From Azospirillum brasilense (GTDB taxonomy: Bacteria > Pseudomonadota > Alphaproteobacteria > Azospirillales > Azospirillaceae), in contig NZ_QLKQ01000021.1 of NCBI RefSeq assembly GCF_003349955.1, positions 24,333-88,332 of the forward strand: a stretch of DNA of 64,000 nt. Direction: 5' to 3'. Under the pieces are notes generated by a model. It was given only the letters and a program-made list of their open reading frames with translations. It did no database searches and was not told the DNA's origin. Below, in pieces: positions 1 to 10,700 of this stretch. A program made the translations under genes and the position numbers. The number at the start of each line of letters is the position of its first letter. Positions within the stretch are counted from its first letter, which is position 1.

Positions 1-1074
1 CCGGAGCACCCGATGTCGGTGCCGATGATGGGCGCCACCCTGGCCGCCATCGGCGCGTCGCCCAACCTCGGGACGCTGCTGGAGTACGCGCCCCACGCCG
101 GCCTGCCCGCCCACCGTGCCGCCGGGGCGCAATGGCTGACGCGGCAGCACCGGGCGGCGGCGACGCCGGACACGGTCCTGCTGACCACCGGCGCGCAGAA
201 CGCCATGGCGGTGGCGATGGCCGCGGTGGCGCGTCCCGGCGACGTGGTGCTGACGGAGCGGCTGACCAACTACGGCATGAAGACGCTGAGCGCGGTCGAG
301 GGCTACCATCTGGAAGGCATCGCCATCGACGAGCATGGCGTGATCCCGGACAGTTTCGACAGCGCCTGCCGCCGTCTGGCGCCCAAGGCGCTGTATCTGG
401 TGCCTACTCTGCACAACCCCACCGCCTCGGTCATGCCGCAGGCCCGGCGGGTGGAGATCGCCGCCATCGCCCGCCGCTACGGGGTGATGCTGGTGGAGGA
501 CGACGTGTTCGGCTTCCTGGTTCATGACGCGAAGCCGATCCAGGCCATCGCCCCGGACGTCACCATCTATGTGAACAGCCTGTCCAAGAGCGTGTCGGCC
601 GGGCTGCGCGTCGGCTATGTGGTCGCTCCGCCGGCCCTGGTGCCGCGGGTGGAGGCGGTCATCCGCGCCCTGCAATACTCGTCCCCGCCCCTGCCGCCGG
701 AGGTCGCGACGCGTTGGATCACCGACGGCAGCGCCGACCGCATCGCCGAGGCCCAGCGCGGAGAGGCCATGGCGCGCCAGCAGATCGCCCGCTCCATCCT
801 GCCCGCCAACGCCGTCTGCGGTCACGCGTCGGCGCAGCATCTCTGGCTGGTCCTGCCCGAGCCCTGGCGGCGCGACGACTTCATCGCGGAGGCGCTGCGG
901 CGCGGCGTGAAGGTGACGGGCGGCGACGTGTTCGCCGTGGGAAGGGCCAGCGCCCCGCACGCCGTGCGGCTGGGCCTCTGCCACCCGCACAGCCGGGACG
1001 AGCTGGCGCGCGGCCTGCGCACGCTGGCCGACCTGCTGGAGAATCCGCAGACGGCGATGCTGTCGATCGTGTGA
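1..1074 (+). CDS. MocR-type GntR regulator, aminotransferase-like part (5' end outside window)
   Basis: The reading frame is open from base 1, so the true start lies upstream and only about 357 C-terminal residues are visible. They form a fold-type I PLP aminotransferase domain: a TTGAQNAM stretch for cofactor phosphate contact, LVEDDVFG, and the PLP-lysine region NSLSKSVSAGLRVGY near base 580. This matches the C-terminal half of MocR/PdxR-type GntR regulators. The N-terminal winged helix that would prove this is not in the window, so a stand-alone class I/II aminotransferase remains possible. It converges on thiD with a 27-bp gap. Confidence 0.75.
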   Translation, partial: PEHPMSVPMMGATLAAIGASPNLGTLLEYAPHAGLPAHRAAGAQWLTRQHRAAATPDTVLLTTGAQNAMAVAMAAVARPGDVVLTERLTNYGMKTLSAVEGYHLEGIAIDEHGVIPDSFDSACRRLAPKALYLVPTLHNPTASVMPQARRVEIAAIARRYGVMLVEDDVFGFLVHDAKPIQAIAPDVTIYVNSLSKSVSAGLRVGYVVAPPALVPRVEAVIRALQYSSPPLPPEVATRWITDGSADRIAEAQRGEAMARQQIARSILPANAVCGHASAQHLWLVLPEPWRRDDFIAEALRRGVKVTGGDVFAVGRASAPHAVRLGLCHPHSRDELARGLRTLADLLENPQTAMLSIV

Positions 1075-1101
1075 TCGAGGGGAAGCGGAAGGGCCGCGCC
1101 C

Positions 1102-1917
1102 TTACGGGAACGGCCGGACCGTGTGCAGATGGTTCAGCGGGCCGTGGCCGTGGCCGAACCCGGGGGCGGAGCGGATGGCCTCGTCCACATACGCACGGGC
1201 ACGGGCCACCGAATCGCGCACGCTCAAGCCCTGGGCGACGCCGGCGGCGATGGCCGAGGCCAGGGTGCAGCCGGTGCCGTGGGTGTGCGGGGTGTGGATG
1301 CGCCGCCCCTCGAACACCTCCTCGCCGTCCTCGGTGAGCAGCAGGTCGCACAGCCGCTCGTCCTCCAGATGGCCGCCCTTCAGCAGAACGGCCTTCGGCC
1401 CGAAGGTGCGGATCATCTCGGCGGCGCGGCGCATGTCGTCCAGATTGCGGACCGGGATGTCGGTCAGCGCCTCGGCCTCCGGCAGGTTGGGCGTGACCAG
1501 TTCGGCATGGGGCAGCAGGCGCTTGCGCAGGGTCTGCACCGCGTCCGGCTCCAGCAGGAAATGGCCGCTCTTCGAGACCATCACCGGATCGACGACCAGC
1601 GGAACGTTGATGGCCCGCGCCTCATACTCGCCGGCCACCGCCTCGATGACGGCGGCGGTGGCGAGCATGCCGATCTTGATGCTGTCGGCCCCGAGATCCT
1701 CCAGCACCACCTTCATCTGCAGGGCAACGAAAGCCGGGTCGACGGGCAGCACACCATAGACCCCCGTCGTGTTCTGCGCGGTCAGCGCCGCGATGGCGGT
1801 CATGGCGAAGGCGTTCAGCGCGCTGACCGCCTTGATGTCCGCCTGGATGCCGGCACCGCCGCCGGAATCGGACCCGGCGACGATAAGAACACGGCCGTTG
1901 ATCGGGTGGGCCTGCAT
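1102..1917 (-). CDS. thiD: Hydroxymethylpyrimidine / phosphomethylpyrimidine kinase
   Basis: A 271-residue ribokinase-fold enzyme that phosphorylates HMP and then HMP-P to HMP-PP in cytoplasmic thiamine biosynthesis. The N-terminal GSDSGGGAGIQAD loop, the VSKSGHFLL segment and the C-terminal HGTGCTLAS anion hole with the catalytic Cys are all present, and the length is normal for ThiD. The ATG has a GGAAGC Shine-Dalgarno 8 bases upstream. It is the last gene of a folP-glmM-thiD run, 41 bp after glmM. I see no TPP riboswitch in that short gap, so expression probably follows the upstream genes. Confidence 0.96.
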   Translation of the reverse strand: MQAHPINGRVLIVAGSDSGGGAGIQADIKAVSALNAFAMTAIAALTAQNTTGVYGVLPVDPAFVALQMKVVLEDLGADSIKIGMLATAAVIEAVAGEYEARAINVPLVVDPVMVSKSGHFLLEPDAVQTLRKRLLPHAELVTPNLPEAEALTDIPVRNLDDMRRAAEMIRTFGPKAVLLKGGHLEDERLCDLLLTEDGEEVFEGRRIHTPHTHGTGCTLASAIAAGVAQGLSVRDSVARARAYVDEAIRSAPGFGHGHGPLNHLHTVRPFP

Positions 1918-1958
1918 CGGGATTGCTTCCGTCTGGTCGTCTGGTTGGAGGGTGGGCC

Positions 1959-3326
<1,368 letters not shown>

Positions 3327-3455
3327 GAAATCCCTCAGGAATGGGCCAGTCACTGTACCGCAACTGCGGATGTGGTGAGAAGGTCATCGCTTGGCATGGG
3401 GGCGGGGTCAAGAACCCTTCCGCGCGCACGCCAAAGGGTTACATGAGCCGTACGA

Positions 3456-4616
3456 TCACGGCATCCTTGCGGGATGCAGCCCCTCCCAGACGGCGCGTGC
3501 CTGGACCGTTTGGGGGACATCATGGACACGCAGGATCTGCGCGCCCTGGTTCAGCGTTTCCAGGCCGCCGGCCAGCGAACCGGCCAGACGCTCCTTCGGC
3601 GGCTCGCTGCGCGACAGCTTGCCGATCAGGGTCTTGCGCGACAGCCCGATCAGCAGGGCGCAGCCCAGCCCGTGATAGAGGGCGGTGTGGCGCAGGATGT
3701 CGAGATTGTGCTCCACCGTCTTGCCGAAGCCGATGCCGGGATCGATGGCGATGCGCTCCAGGGCCACCCCGGCGGCGAGGCAGGCCTCCACCCGCTCCTC
3801 CAGCCAGTCGAACACGTCGAGCGCCGCGTCCTCATAGGTCGGATTCCGCTGCATGGTGCCGGGTTCGCCCCGCATGTGCATGACCACCACCGGGGCCGCC
3901 TTCTCCGCCACCAGCGGCAGCGCGCCGGGGTCGCGCAGCCCGGCCACGTCGTTGATCAGCGCCGCCCCGGCGTCGAGCGCCGCACCCATCACCCGCGCGT
4001 GCCGCGTGTCCACCGACACCACGGCGCCCCTGGCTGCGAAGTGGCGGACCACCGGCAGGACGCGGGCCTCCTCCTCTTCGGGCGACACCGGGGCGGAGCC
4101 GGGACGGGTGGATTCGCCGCCGACATCCAGCAGGTCGGCCCCGGCCTCCAGCATCGCCTCGCCATGGGCGATGGCGGTTCCGGCGTCGAAAAAGTCGCCG
4201 CCATCGGAAAAGCTGTCCGGCGTCACGTTGACGATGGCCATGATCCGGGGGCGCCCGAGGTCCAGCCCGCCGAACGGCGCCCGCCCACGGGTCAGAGCGC
4301 CCAGCCGCTTGTCGAGGCTCTGCGCCACGGCGGTGCCGCGCTCCCACCCCCAGGCCATGATCTCGGTCAGCGGCGCGAAGGCCCGCTCGATCCGCGCCCC
4401 CTGCCGGACGATCAGTTCGGCGGTTGAGAAGGAGAAGCGCCCACCGGCCAGCGGCACCGCCGCCCCGGCGCTCCAGGCGGCGACCGGCAGCAGCCCGACC
4501 GGCCTCAGATAAACGCGGACGCCCTCCTCCCCCGCCCAGGGTGCGAAGGAGGCAAGCGAGCCGGCGGCGGATTTCGGGGCGGGCTTGGCGATCGGAGTCT
4601 TTGCGATCGGGGGCAT
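3456..4616 (-). CDS. folP: Dihydropteroate synthase with N-terminal extension
   Basis: Condenses p-aminobenzoate with hydroxymethyldihydropterin diphosphate in folate synthesis. The TIM-barrel domain begins near residue 125 with IMAIVNVTPDSFSDGG. It continues with the pterin-binding DVGGESTRPG and ends with GLSRKTLIG, followed by a C-terminal RVHDV segment. At 386 residues it is about 110 longer than typical DHPS because of an alanine- and proline-containing N-terminal region (residues 1-120) of unknown role. Such extensions are known from Rhodospirillales relatives (recollection, not checked). I see no clear ribosome-binding site at this ATG, so the start could be further in. It is followed by glmM after 129 bp. 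Confidence 0.94.
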   Translation of the reverse strand: MPPIAKTPIAKPAPKSAAGSLASFAPWAGEEGVRVYLRPVGLLPVAAWSAGAAVPLAGGRFSFSTAELIVRQGARIERAFAPLTEIMAWGWERGTAVAQSLDKRLGALTRGRAPFGGLDLGRPRIMAIVNVTPDSFSDGGDFFDAGTAIAHGEAMLEAGADLLDVGGESTRPGSAPVSPEEEEARVLPVVRHFAARGAVVSVDTRHARVMGAALDAGAALINDVAGLRDPGALPLVAEKAAPVVVMHMRGEPGTMQRNPTYEDAALDVFDWLEERVEACLAAGVALERIAIDPGIGFGKTVEHNLDILRHTALYHGLGCALLIGLSRKTLIGKLSRSEPPKERLAGSLAGGLETLNQGAQILRVHDVPQTVQARAVWEGLHPARMP

Positions 4617-4724
4617 GGCGACGATTCGTGCAGCGGAACGGAAGACCGCAGCCTGTCACGGCGGGAAGCCCCGGCGCAAGAGACTGCGGTCCATCGTTTC
4701 ACCGGAACGCCGTTGCTCCCGGTG

Positions 4725-5183
4725 TTATGCGCTCTTGGGCAGCGGGGCCAGGGCGGCCAGCATCTGCTTCTTGCGCTCGCCATAGATGCTGCCGAGTTCC
4801 TCGGCGCGCTTGTCGTCCAGCGCCTTCTTGGCCTCCTCGAACAACTCCTCCTCCTCCTCGTCGAGGTGGTGGCGGGTGACCTCGCCCAGCACCTGGAGCT
4901 TGGCCTTCCAGGCGGTGCTGTCGGCGGGCATGGCGTTCAGCTCGTCGAGGAAGCCGTTGATGATGTGATGCTCGTTCAGGCCCTCGGTGGTTTCCTGCTT
5001 GGTGTTCTTCGCCTTGGACAGCGACTGGTAGAAGACGGCCTCCTCGATCTTGCCATGGGCCCACAGCTCGCGCTGCAGGTCCTCATAGGCGGCGCGCCCG
5101 TCGCCGTCCGCCTTCTCGGCCGCGTCGAGCAGGCGGCGGATGGTGTCGTGGTCCTGCTTGATCCGGTCGAAGATGCTGGTCAT
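4725..5183 (-). CDS. Hemerythrin HHE-domain protein
   Basis: A 152-residue all-helical cytoplasmic protein with the His/Glu pattern of hemerythrin-like domains: DHDTIRRLL (His near 12), HGKIEEAVF, EHHIINGFL and RHHLDEEEEELF. These residues would bind a di-iron centre, suggesting oxygen, NO or oxidative-stress sensing or iron storage. The exact role is unknown. The C-terminal third is rich in Glu/Lys and probably a long helix. It is transcribed alone. Upstream is a GGAAC-N16-GGTT match to EcfG-type general-stress promoters (separate entry), fitting a stress-induced role. Confidence 0.88.
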   Translation of the reverse strand: MTSIFDRIKQDHDTIRRLLDAAEKADGDGRAAYEDLQRELWAHGKIEEAVFYQSLSKAKNTKQETTEGLNEHHIINGFLDELNAMPADSTAWKAKLQVLGEVTRHHLDEEEEELFEEAKKALDDKRAEELGSIYGERKKQMLAALAPLPKSA

Positions 5184-5221
5184 CGGTCCTGTCCCGTTGT
5201 TGCGGTGTCTCGACGGGACTC

Positions 5222-5246
5222 AACCCCGGCCCGGATATGGTGTTCC
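5222..5246 (-). promoter_or_regulatory. Candidate EcfG-type stress promoter for the hemerythrin gene
   Basis: On the minus strand GGAAC (5246-5242) is followed after 16 bases by GGTT (5225-5222). The alphaproteobacterial general-stress sigma factor consensus is GGAAC-N16/17-CGTT, so one of nine positions deviates. It ends 38 bases before the hemerythrin start codon. A PhyR gene, the activator of this response, is in the same window at 58.0-58.8 kb. Confidence 0.5.
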
Positions 5247-5261
5247 CGGTGCCAAAGGGGA

Positions 5262-6236
5262 TCAGCCATGCCGAACCATCCAGTGCAGGCTGAACAGGCC
5301 CTGCTCGTCGGTCCAGCTCCGCTCGGTGCGCCAGCCGGCACGGGCGGCAAGGCGGCGGAAGCCGGGTACGGAGTATTTGTAGGAGTTCTCGGTGTGGATC
5401 GTCTCGCCGCGGGCAAAGCGGATGGGGTGGCCGGCGATGCGGACGGTCTGGTCGTCCAGGCTGCGCAGATGCATCTCGATCCGCCCACGCGCGGTGTCGT
5501 AGCGGGCCACGTGGGTGAAGCGCTCCAGGTCGAAGGTGCCGTCCAGCTCCCGGTTGATGCGGGCCAGCAGGTTCATGTTGAAGGCGGCCGTCACCCCGCG
5601 CGCGTCGTCATAGGCGGCCTCCAGCACCGCCGGGTCCTTGCGCAGGTCCACCCCGATCAGCAGCCGCGCCCCGGCCCCGAGCCGCCGCCCGAGCGTGTCC
5701 AGGAAGGCCATCGCCTCGGCGGGCCGGAAATTGCCGATGGTGCTGCCGGGGAAGAAGGCCATCGTCCGCTCCGGCGCGACGCCCCGCGGCAGGGCGAAGC
5801 CCCGCACATAATCGGCGGCCACCGGCACCACCGTCACCGCCGGATAGTCGCCGGCCAGCCGGGCGGCGGCGGCGATCAGATGGTCGCGGCTGATGTCCAC
5901 CGGCACATACATGGCCGGCGCGTCCAGCGCATCGAGCAGGATGCGCACCTTGACGCTCGACCCGCTGCCCAGTTCCACCAGGGTGGCGCCGCGCCCGGCG
6001 AGGCGGGCGATCTCCGCCGCGCGGTCGTGCAGCAGCGCGGTCTCGGTCCGCGTCGGGTAATACTCGTCGAGTGTGCAGATCGCGTCGAACAGGGCCGAGC
6101 CCTCGGCGTCGTAAAAGTACTTGCAGGGCAGGCTCTTGTCCGGGCGGGACAGCCCCTCCAGCACGTCGGACAGGAACACGTCGTCCTGCGCCGGCCCCCG
6201 CGCGAAATGGGCGCGGGCGGCGGAAATTGCGGTCAT
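5262..6236 (-). CDS. egtD: L-histidine N-alpha-methyltransferase (ergothioneine)
   Basis: Trimethylates histidine to hercynine with three SAM, the first step of ergothioneine synthesis. The 324-residue protein has the EgtD/DUF2260 layout: an N-terminal KYFYDAEGSALFD segment, the SAM loop ELGSGSSVK, FFPGSTIGNF around residue 160, and a C-terminal HTENSYKYS segment that contacts the histidine substrate. The frame stays open far upstream, but the ATG at 6236 shares one base with the egtB stop (TGATG), which fixes the start and indicates translational coupling. It is the downstream partner of egtB. Confidence 0.96.
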   Translation of the reverse strand: MTAISAARAHFARGPAQDDVFLSDVLEGLSRPDKSLPCKYFYDAEGSALFDAICTLDEYYPTRTETALLHDRAAEIARLAGRGATLVELGSGSSVKVRILLDALDAPAMYVPVDISRDHLIAAAARLAGDYPAVTVVPVAADYVRGFALPRGVAPERTMAFFPGSTIGNFRPAEAMAFLDTLGRRLGAGARLLIGVDLRKDPAVLEAAYDDARGVTAAFNMNLLARINRELDGTFDLERFTHVARYDTARGRIEMHLRSLDDQTVRIAGHPIRFARGETIHTENSYKYSVPGFRRLAARAGWRTERSWTDEQGLFSLHWMVRHG

Positions 6237-7507
6237 CAAGCGTCCTCCGCGAGGCGCACGCCGCTGAACATCCAGCGTTGGTGCGGATAGAAGAAATTCC
6301 GGTAGGTGGCGCGGGCATGGCCGTCCGGCGTGGCGCAGCATCCGCCGCGCAGCACATACTGGTTGGCCATGAACTTGCCGTTGTATTCGCCGACCGCCCC
6401 GGCAGCGGGGCGGAAGCCCGGGTAGCCGCTGTAGGCGCTGGCCGTCCATTCCCAGACGTCGCCGAACATTTGGGCAAACCCCTCGTCCGCCGCGGCGGCC
6501 ACAGGGCGCAGCAGCCCGCTGCCCAGCGTGTTGCCGGTGGCGGGAATGCCGCTGTCCAGCGTTTTGCCGGCGGCGGTTTCCCACTCGGCCTCCGTCGGCA
6601 GGCGCTTGCCGGCCCAGCGGGCGAAGGCGTCGGCCTCGTAGAAGCCGACGTGGCAGACCGGGGCGTCCTCGTCCAGCGGATGCTCGCCCAGCAGGGTGAA
6701 CTCCCGCCAGCCGCCGTCCTCGCCGCGCCGCCAGTAGGCCGGCGCCTCCCAGTCCTCGGCGTTGACCGTGGCCCAGCCGTCGGACAGCCAGAGCGCCGGG
6801 TTGCGGTAGCCGCCATCCTCGACGAAGGCCAACCACTCCCCGTTGGTCACCGCGCGGGAGAACAGCCGGAAGGGACGCAGAAGCACCTCGTGCCGCGGCC
6901 CCTCGTTGTCGAAGGCGAAGCCGTCTCCGCCATGGCCCACCGCGACGATCCCGCCGTCCACCGCGATCCAGCGCCCCTCGTGGGCGGGGCCGCGCAAGGC
7001 GGGGCGGTACGGACGGTAGGCCGGCGCGACCGGGTTGCAGGAGAACAGGTGCAGCAGGTCCATCAGGATCAATTCCTGATGCTGCTCCTCGTGGGCGAGG
7101 CCGAGCGTCACCAGCGGGGCCAGCCGCTCGGCGTCGCCACGCTCCAGCAGGGTCAGCATGGCGGCGTCGACATGGTCGCGGTAGGCCGCCACTTCGGCCA
7201 CGCCGGGCCGTGTCAGCAGGCCGCGCCGGGGCCGCGGATGGCGGGCGCCGACGGCCTCGTAATAGGAGTTGAAGAGATAGCCGAAGGCCGGATCGAAGGG
7301 TCGGTAGCCCGGCAGATTCGGAATCAGCAGAAAGGTTTCGAAGAACCACGTCGTGTGGGCCAGATGCCATTTGACCGGGCTGGCGTCCGGCATGGACTGC
7401 ACCACCTGATCCTCCGGCGACAACCCGACGGCCAGCTCCGCCGAGGTGGCGCGCACCCGGCGGAAACGGTCGGCGAGTCCGCCGGCTTTGGCGGCTGTTT
7501 TGAGCAT
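6236..7507 (-). CDS. egtB: Ergothioneine biosynthesis iron-dependent sulfoxide synthase
   Basis: EgtB joins hercynine to a thiol donor (gamma-glutamylcysteine or cysteine) using O2. The 423-residue protein has an N-terminal DinB-like iron-binding domain with WHLAHTTWF and AHEEQHQE supplying the three-histidine iron site. This is followed by a C-terminal formylglycine-generating-enzyme/sulfatase-modifying domain (DVWEWTASAY, YVLRGGCC). A GGGGAAGGA Shine-Dalgarno precedes the ATG. It is directly coupled to egtD. No egtC or egtE gene is nearby, which is usual outside actinobacteria. Confidence 0.95.
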   Translation of the reverse strand: MLKTAAKAGGLADRFRRVRATSAELAVGLSPEDQVVQSMPDASPVKWHLAHTTWFFETFLLIPNLPGYRPFDPAFGYLFNSYYEAVGARHPRPRRGLLTRPGVAEVAAYRDHVDAAMLTLLERGDAERLAPLVTLGLAHEEQHQELILMDLLHLFSCNPVAPAYRPYRPALRGPAHEGRWIAVDGGIVAVGHGGDGFAFDNEGPRHEVLLRPFRLFSRAVTNGEWLAFVEDGGYRNPALWLSDGWATVNAEDWEAPAYWRRGEDGGWREFTLLGEHPLDEDAPVCHVGFYEADAFARWAGKRLPTEAEWETAAGKTLDSGIPATGNTLGSGLLRPVAAAADEGFAQMFGDVWEWTASAYSGYPGFRPAAGAVGEYNGKFMANQYVLRGGCCATPDGHARATYRNFFYPHQRWMFSGVRLAEDA

Positions 7508-7744
7508 GGGCGCTGTGTCCTTCCCCGCCTGACAGGTCCCGGTAAAGCTGTGCCGCTTCGCCGGGCCGCCAACCCTCCTTTCGGAGTGGCCCGGACGGGC
7601 TGCCCGACCGCAACGCTCCGCCGGGCCGACCGCTCAGCGCGGAGGGCGGACGGCTTCGGACCCCGACAGGTGGGGGAAAAACGGACGTGGGCGGCAGAAA
7701 GGACGGCGGGGGACGGGATGGTGACCTTTTCGCGCCGGACGCCG

Positions 7745-10558
7745 TCAGGCCGGCTCCGTCGCCGCCGGCTCCGCCTTCGGAACGTGATGGCGGCCGCGGG
7801 GCGCGCGCAGGGCGAGGATCGGTTCCAGCTCCTCCGCCAGGACCGGGCGGCTGAACAGGTAGCCCTGGAAGCTTTCGCATTTCAGGCTGCGCAGAAGCTG
7901 GAGCTGCGCCTCCGTCTCCACCCCCTCGGCGACCACCGACAGGCCAAGGCTGCGCCCCAGCCCGATGATGGCGCGCGGGATGGAATCGCCCGTCCCGTCC
8001 TGCTCCAGATCGTGGATGAAGGAGCGGTCGATCTTCAGCTTGTCGATCGGGAAACGGTGCAGGTAGTTGAGCGACGAGTAGCCGGTGCCGAAATCGTCCA
8101 GCGCGATCAGGCACCCACGCTGTTTCAGGGCGCGCAGCGTCGCGATGGCCGACGGGATGTCGTCGATCAGGGTGCCCTCGGTCACCTCGATCTCCAGCTC
8201 CCAGCCCTGGAGACCGTTGCGGTCCAGCGCGGCGGCCACCTTGGCGGGGAGCTGCCCGTCGCGGAACTGCTGGGCGGAGACGTTGACGGCGACCGGCACG
8301 GTCAGGCCGATCTGGTCGCGCCAGCGGCGGACCTGGGCGCAGACCTCGTCCAGCACCCAGTCGCCGATGGCCTGGATCAGGCCGGTTTCCTCGGCCACCG
8401 GCAGGAAGCGGTTCGGCATGATGAGGCCGGCATCGGGATGGCGCCAGCGCAGCAGAGCCTCCACCCCGACCACGAGGTCGTCGGAAATGCGCAGCTGCGG
8501 CTGGTAGACCAGGAACAGCTCCCGGTTCTGCAAAGCGCGGCGCAGCGCCGCCTCCAGATCCAGGCGTTCGCGGGACCGCGCGCCCATCTCGCGCGTCACG
8601 AAGCGGTAGGCGTTCCGCCCGGCGTCCTTGGCGTTGTACATGGCGATGTCGGCGCAGCGGATCAGCCCCTCCGCGTCCTCCGCGTCGTCGGGGAACAGGC
8701 TGATGCCGATGCTGGGCGACACCACGAAGTTCCGCCCGCCGATGGCGAAGGGCACGGCGAGCTGGGTCATCACCTTTTCCGCAACGGCGGCGGCCACGCC
8801 CGGCGTCGGAATGTTCGGGACGACGATCAGGAACTCGTCGCCGCCCAGCCGGCCCACCGTGTCCGACGGGCGCATCGCGCCGTGCAGCCGCCGCGCCACC
8901 GACCGCAGCACCTCGTCGCCGAAGGAATGGCCCAGGCTGTCGTTGATGATCTTGAAGCGGTCCAGATCGATGAACAGCACGGCCACCCGCGCGCCGTCGC
9001 GTCGCGCCTCCCGGGCCGCCTGGGCGATGCGGTCGAACAGCAGGACGCGGTTGGGCAGACCGGTCAGCGGGTCGTAATGGGCCAGATAATGGACGTGCTG
9101 CTCGGCCCGCCGCTTGTCGCCGATGTCCTCGACGAAGGCCATGACGAAGGGCGGGTCGCCGGGGGTGGACACCGGCTGGAGATGAACGGAGAAGTGGCTG
9201 TGCCGCCCACCGGCCAGCAGCAGGCGGTCGACCTCCAGCCGCACGCTCTCCCCCGCGATGGCGGAGTCGATGGCGGCGCTCACCGCCGGGTCGGGCGCGC
9301 GCAGCCTGGCGTCGGTTCCGATCAACCCGTCACGCCCCACCCCGACCGTGCGGGCGAAGGCCGGGTTGCAATCGGTGATCCGGGCGTCCGGCCCGATCAG
9401 GGCGATGCCCAGCGGCGCCTGGTTGAACAGCAGATCCAGCTCCGTCTCGCGACGGCGCAGCGAGGCGGTGATGCGCCTGGCGATCACCAGCGCCCGGTGG
9501 CGCGTCGCGGCCAGCGCCCACAGCAGGGCGGACAGCAGAAGGCTGAGCGACAGCCCCGTCGCCAGAACCAGTGTCGGCTTCCAGCGGTCCAGCCCCTCCT
9601 CGAAACTCGTATGGCTCTCGTACTGGATCGTCCAGACGCGGTTGGCCAGGACGAGATCACGGGTCGCGCTCAGCAACGGCCGGTCCGACGTCTCCGGGCG
9701 GCTGCGGTAGAGCGGAAACTCCCCCTTCCCTTCGAACACCGTTGCCGCGACGTCGCCCATCCGGCTGAACGCGGATTCCACCAGTGGCGCGACCTGGATC
9801 GGAGTCATCACCAGCCCGGCGAAGGCGACCCGCCGCTGTTCCTGGGTGGCGGGGCGCTGCCCGTCACGGTAGACGGCCTGGAAGACCAGGAAGGAGGGCG
9901 GCTGCGGCTCCCCTTCGTCGAGCCTCAGCCCGACGACGCGAACGACCGTCGGTTCGCCGCTGTCCCGCGCCTGCTCCACAGCGGCACGACGCACCGGCTC
10001 CGCCAGAAGATCGTAACCGAGCGTGCGCAGGGTGCGTTCGTTGACCGGGGCGGCGTAGAGGGTGACGAGCCGCATCGGACCGGCCGTGTCCGGCCAGATC
10101 CGGAAACCGCGCAGCCCGTCCATCCGGGCCTCCGTCACCAGCTCCGGGCCGGTCCATTGATCGGCGAGCCGCGCGAAGGCGACGGCGGAGATCGCCGGAA
10201 AACGCTCGGCAAGATGCAGCCCGTCCACGAAACGGCTCCATTCCGCGCGCTTCACCTCGGGGTAAGCGGTGAACAGGGCGGCGGCGGAGCGCGTCACCTG
10301 CACGTAGGCCTGGATCTGATTCTCGAAACGGCGGTGCAGCTCCTCCACCCGCAGGGCGAACCGGCCTTCGGCCTCCGCGGCGACGCGCTGGCGGGTGTCC
10401 TGCCACACCAGCGCGGTCAGCAGAAGTGCTGCCAGCAGAACCAGAAGCGGAAGGCGCTTGGGAATGGCCCCCGCATCGGTGGCGGAGTCGGCCATGGAAC
10501 CGGCAGCGGACTCGCCCGGCGCGCGGTCGATCGGATCGGGGCTGGAAGACCTCTGCAT
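7745..10558 (-). CDS. Membrane CHASE-PAS-GGDEF-EAL c-di-GMP protein
   Basis: A predicted inner-membrane sensor that makes or degrades cyclic di-GMP. From the ATG at 10558 it has about 937 residues. A transmembrane helix lies near residues 34-52, and a periplasmic CHASE-type sensor at about 70-310. A second transmembrane helix lies near 325-350, a PAS domain at about 375-490, GGDEF with an intact GGDEF motif near 571, and EAL with an intact EAL motif near 698 plus the DDFGTGYSS loop. Both catalytic domains look competent. The frame is open to 10681, but no ribosome-binding site supports those extra 41 codons, and even the 10558 start has only a weak one. Whether net activity is synthesis or hydrolysis cannot be told. 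Confidence 0.93.
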   Translation of the reverse strand: MQRSSSPDPIDRAPGESAAGSMADSATDAGAIPKRLPLLVLLAALLLTALVWQDTRQRVAAEAEGRFALRVEELHRRFENQIQAYVQVTRSAAALFTAYPEVKRAEWSRFVDGLHLAERFPAISAVAFARLADQWTGPELVTEARMDGLRGFRIWPDTAGPMRLVTLYAAPVNERTLRTLGYDLLAEPVRRAAVEQARDSGEPTVVRVVGLRLDEGEPQPPSFLVFQAVYRDGQRPATQEQRRVAFAGLVMTPIQVAPLVESAFSRMGDVAATVFEGKGEFPLYRSRPETSDRPLLSATRDLVLANRVWTIQYESHTSFEEGLDRWKPTLVLATGLSLSLLLSALLWALAATRHRALVIARRITASLRRRETELDLLFNQAPLGIALIGPDARITDCNPAFARTVGVGRDGLIGTDARLRAPDPAVSAAIDSAIAGESVRLEVDRLLLAGGRHSHFSVHLQPVSTPGDPPFVMAFVEDIGDKRRAEQHVHYLAHYDPLTGLPNRVLLFDRIAQAAREARRDGARVAVLFIDLDRFKIINDSLGHSFGDEVLRSVARRLHGAMRPSDTVGRLGGDEFLIVVPNIPTPGVAAAVAEKVMTQLAVPFAIGGRNFVVSPSIGISLFPDDAEDAEGLIRCADIAMYNAKDAGRNAYRFVTREMGARSRERLDLEAALRRALQNRELFLVYQPQLRISDDLVVGVEALLRWRHPDAGLIMPNRFLPVAEETGLIQAIGDWVLDEVCAQVRRWRDQIGLTVPVAVNVSAQQFRDGQLPAKVAAALDRNGLQGWELEIEVTEGTLIDDIPSAIATLRALKQRGCLIALDDFGTGYSSLNYLHRFPIDKLKIDRSFIHDLEQDGTGDSIPRAIIGLGRSLGLSVVAEGVETEAQLQLLRSLKCESFQGYLFSRPVLAEELEPILALRAPRGRHHVPKAEPAATEPA

Positions 10559-10700
10559 GGAGCCGTACCGAAGCTGCCTGTGACGCCGCCATCCGGACTC
10601 CGACCATCGGAACGACGCGCGCCGGTAGACCTTAACCAGAATGGGCCCGTGCGAGAAGCGTATAAATAAGGGCGAAATCACCCACAGCGTGCGACGGCGC

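Noticed and set aside
1918..1958. TPP riboswitch before thiD
   Set aside because: Only 41 bases separate the glmM stop from the thiD start, too short for a THI element, and no CUGAGA core is present.
6071..10669. A 4.6-kb open frame on the plus strand, antisense to egtB and the CHASE-GGDEF-EAL gene
   Set aside because: High-GC codon usage leaves the opposite strand open. The product shows no family motifs, while both minus-strand genes have complete catalytic signatures.
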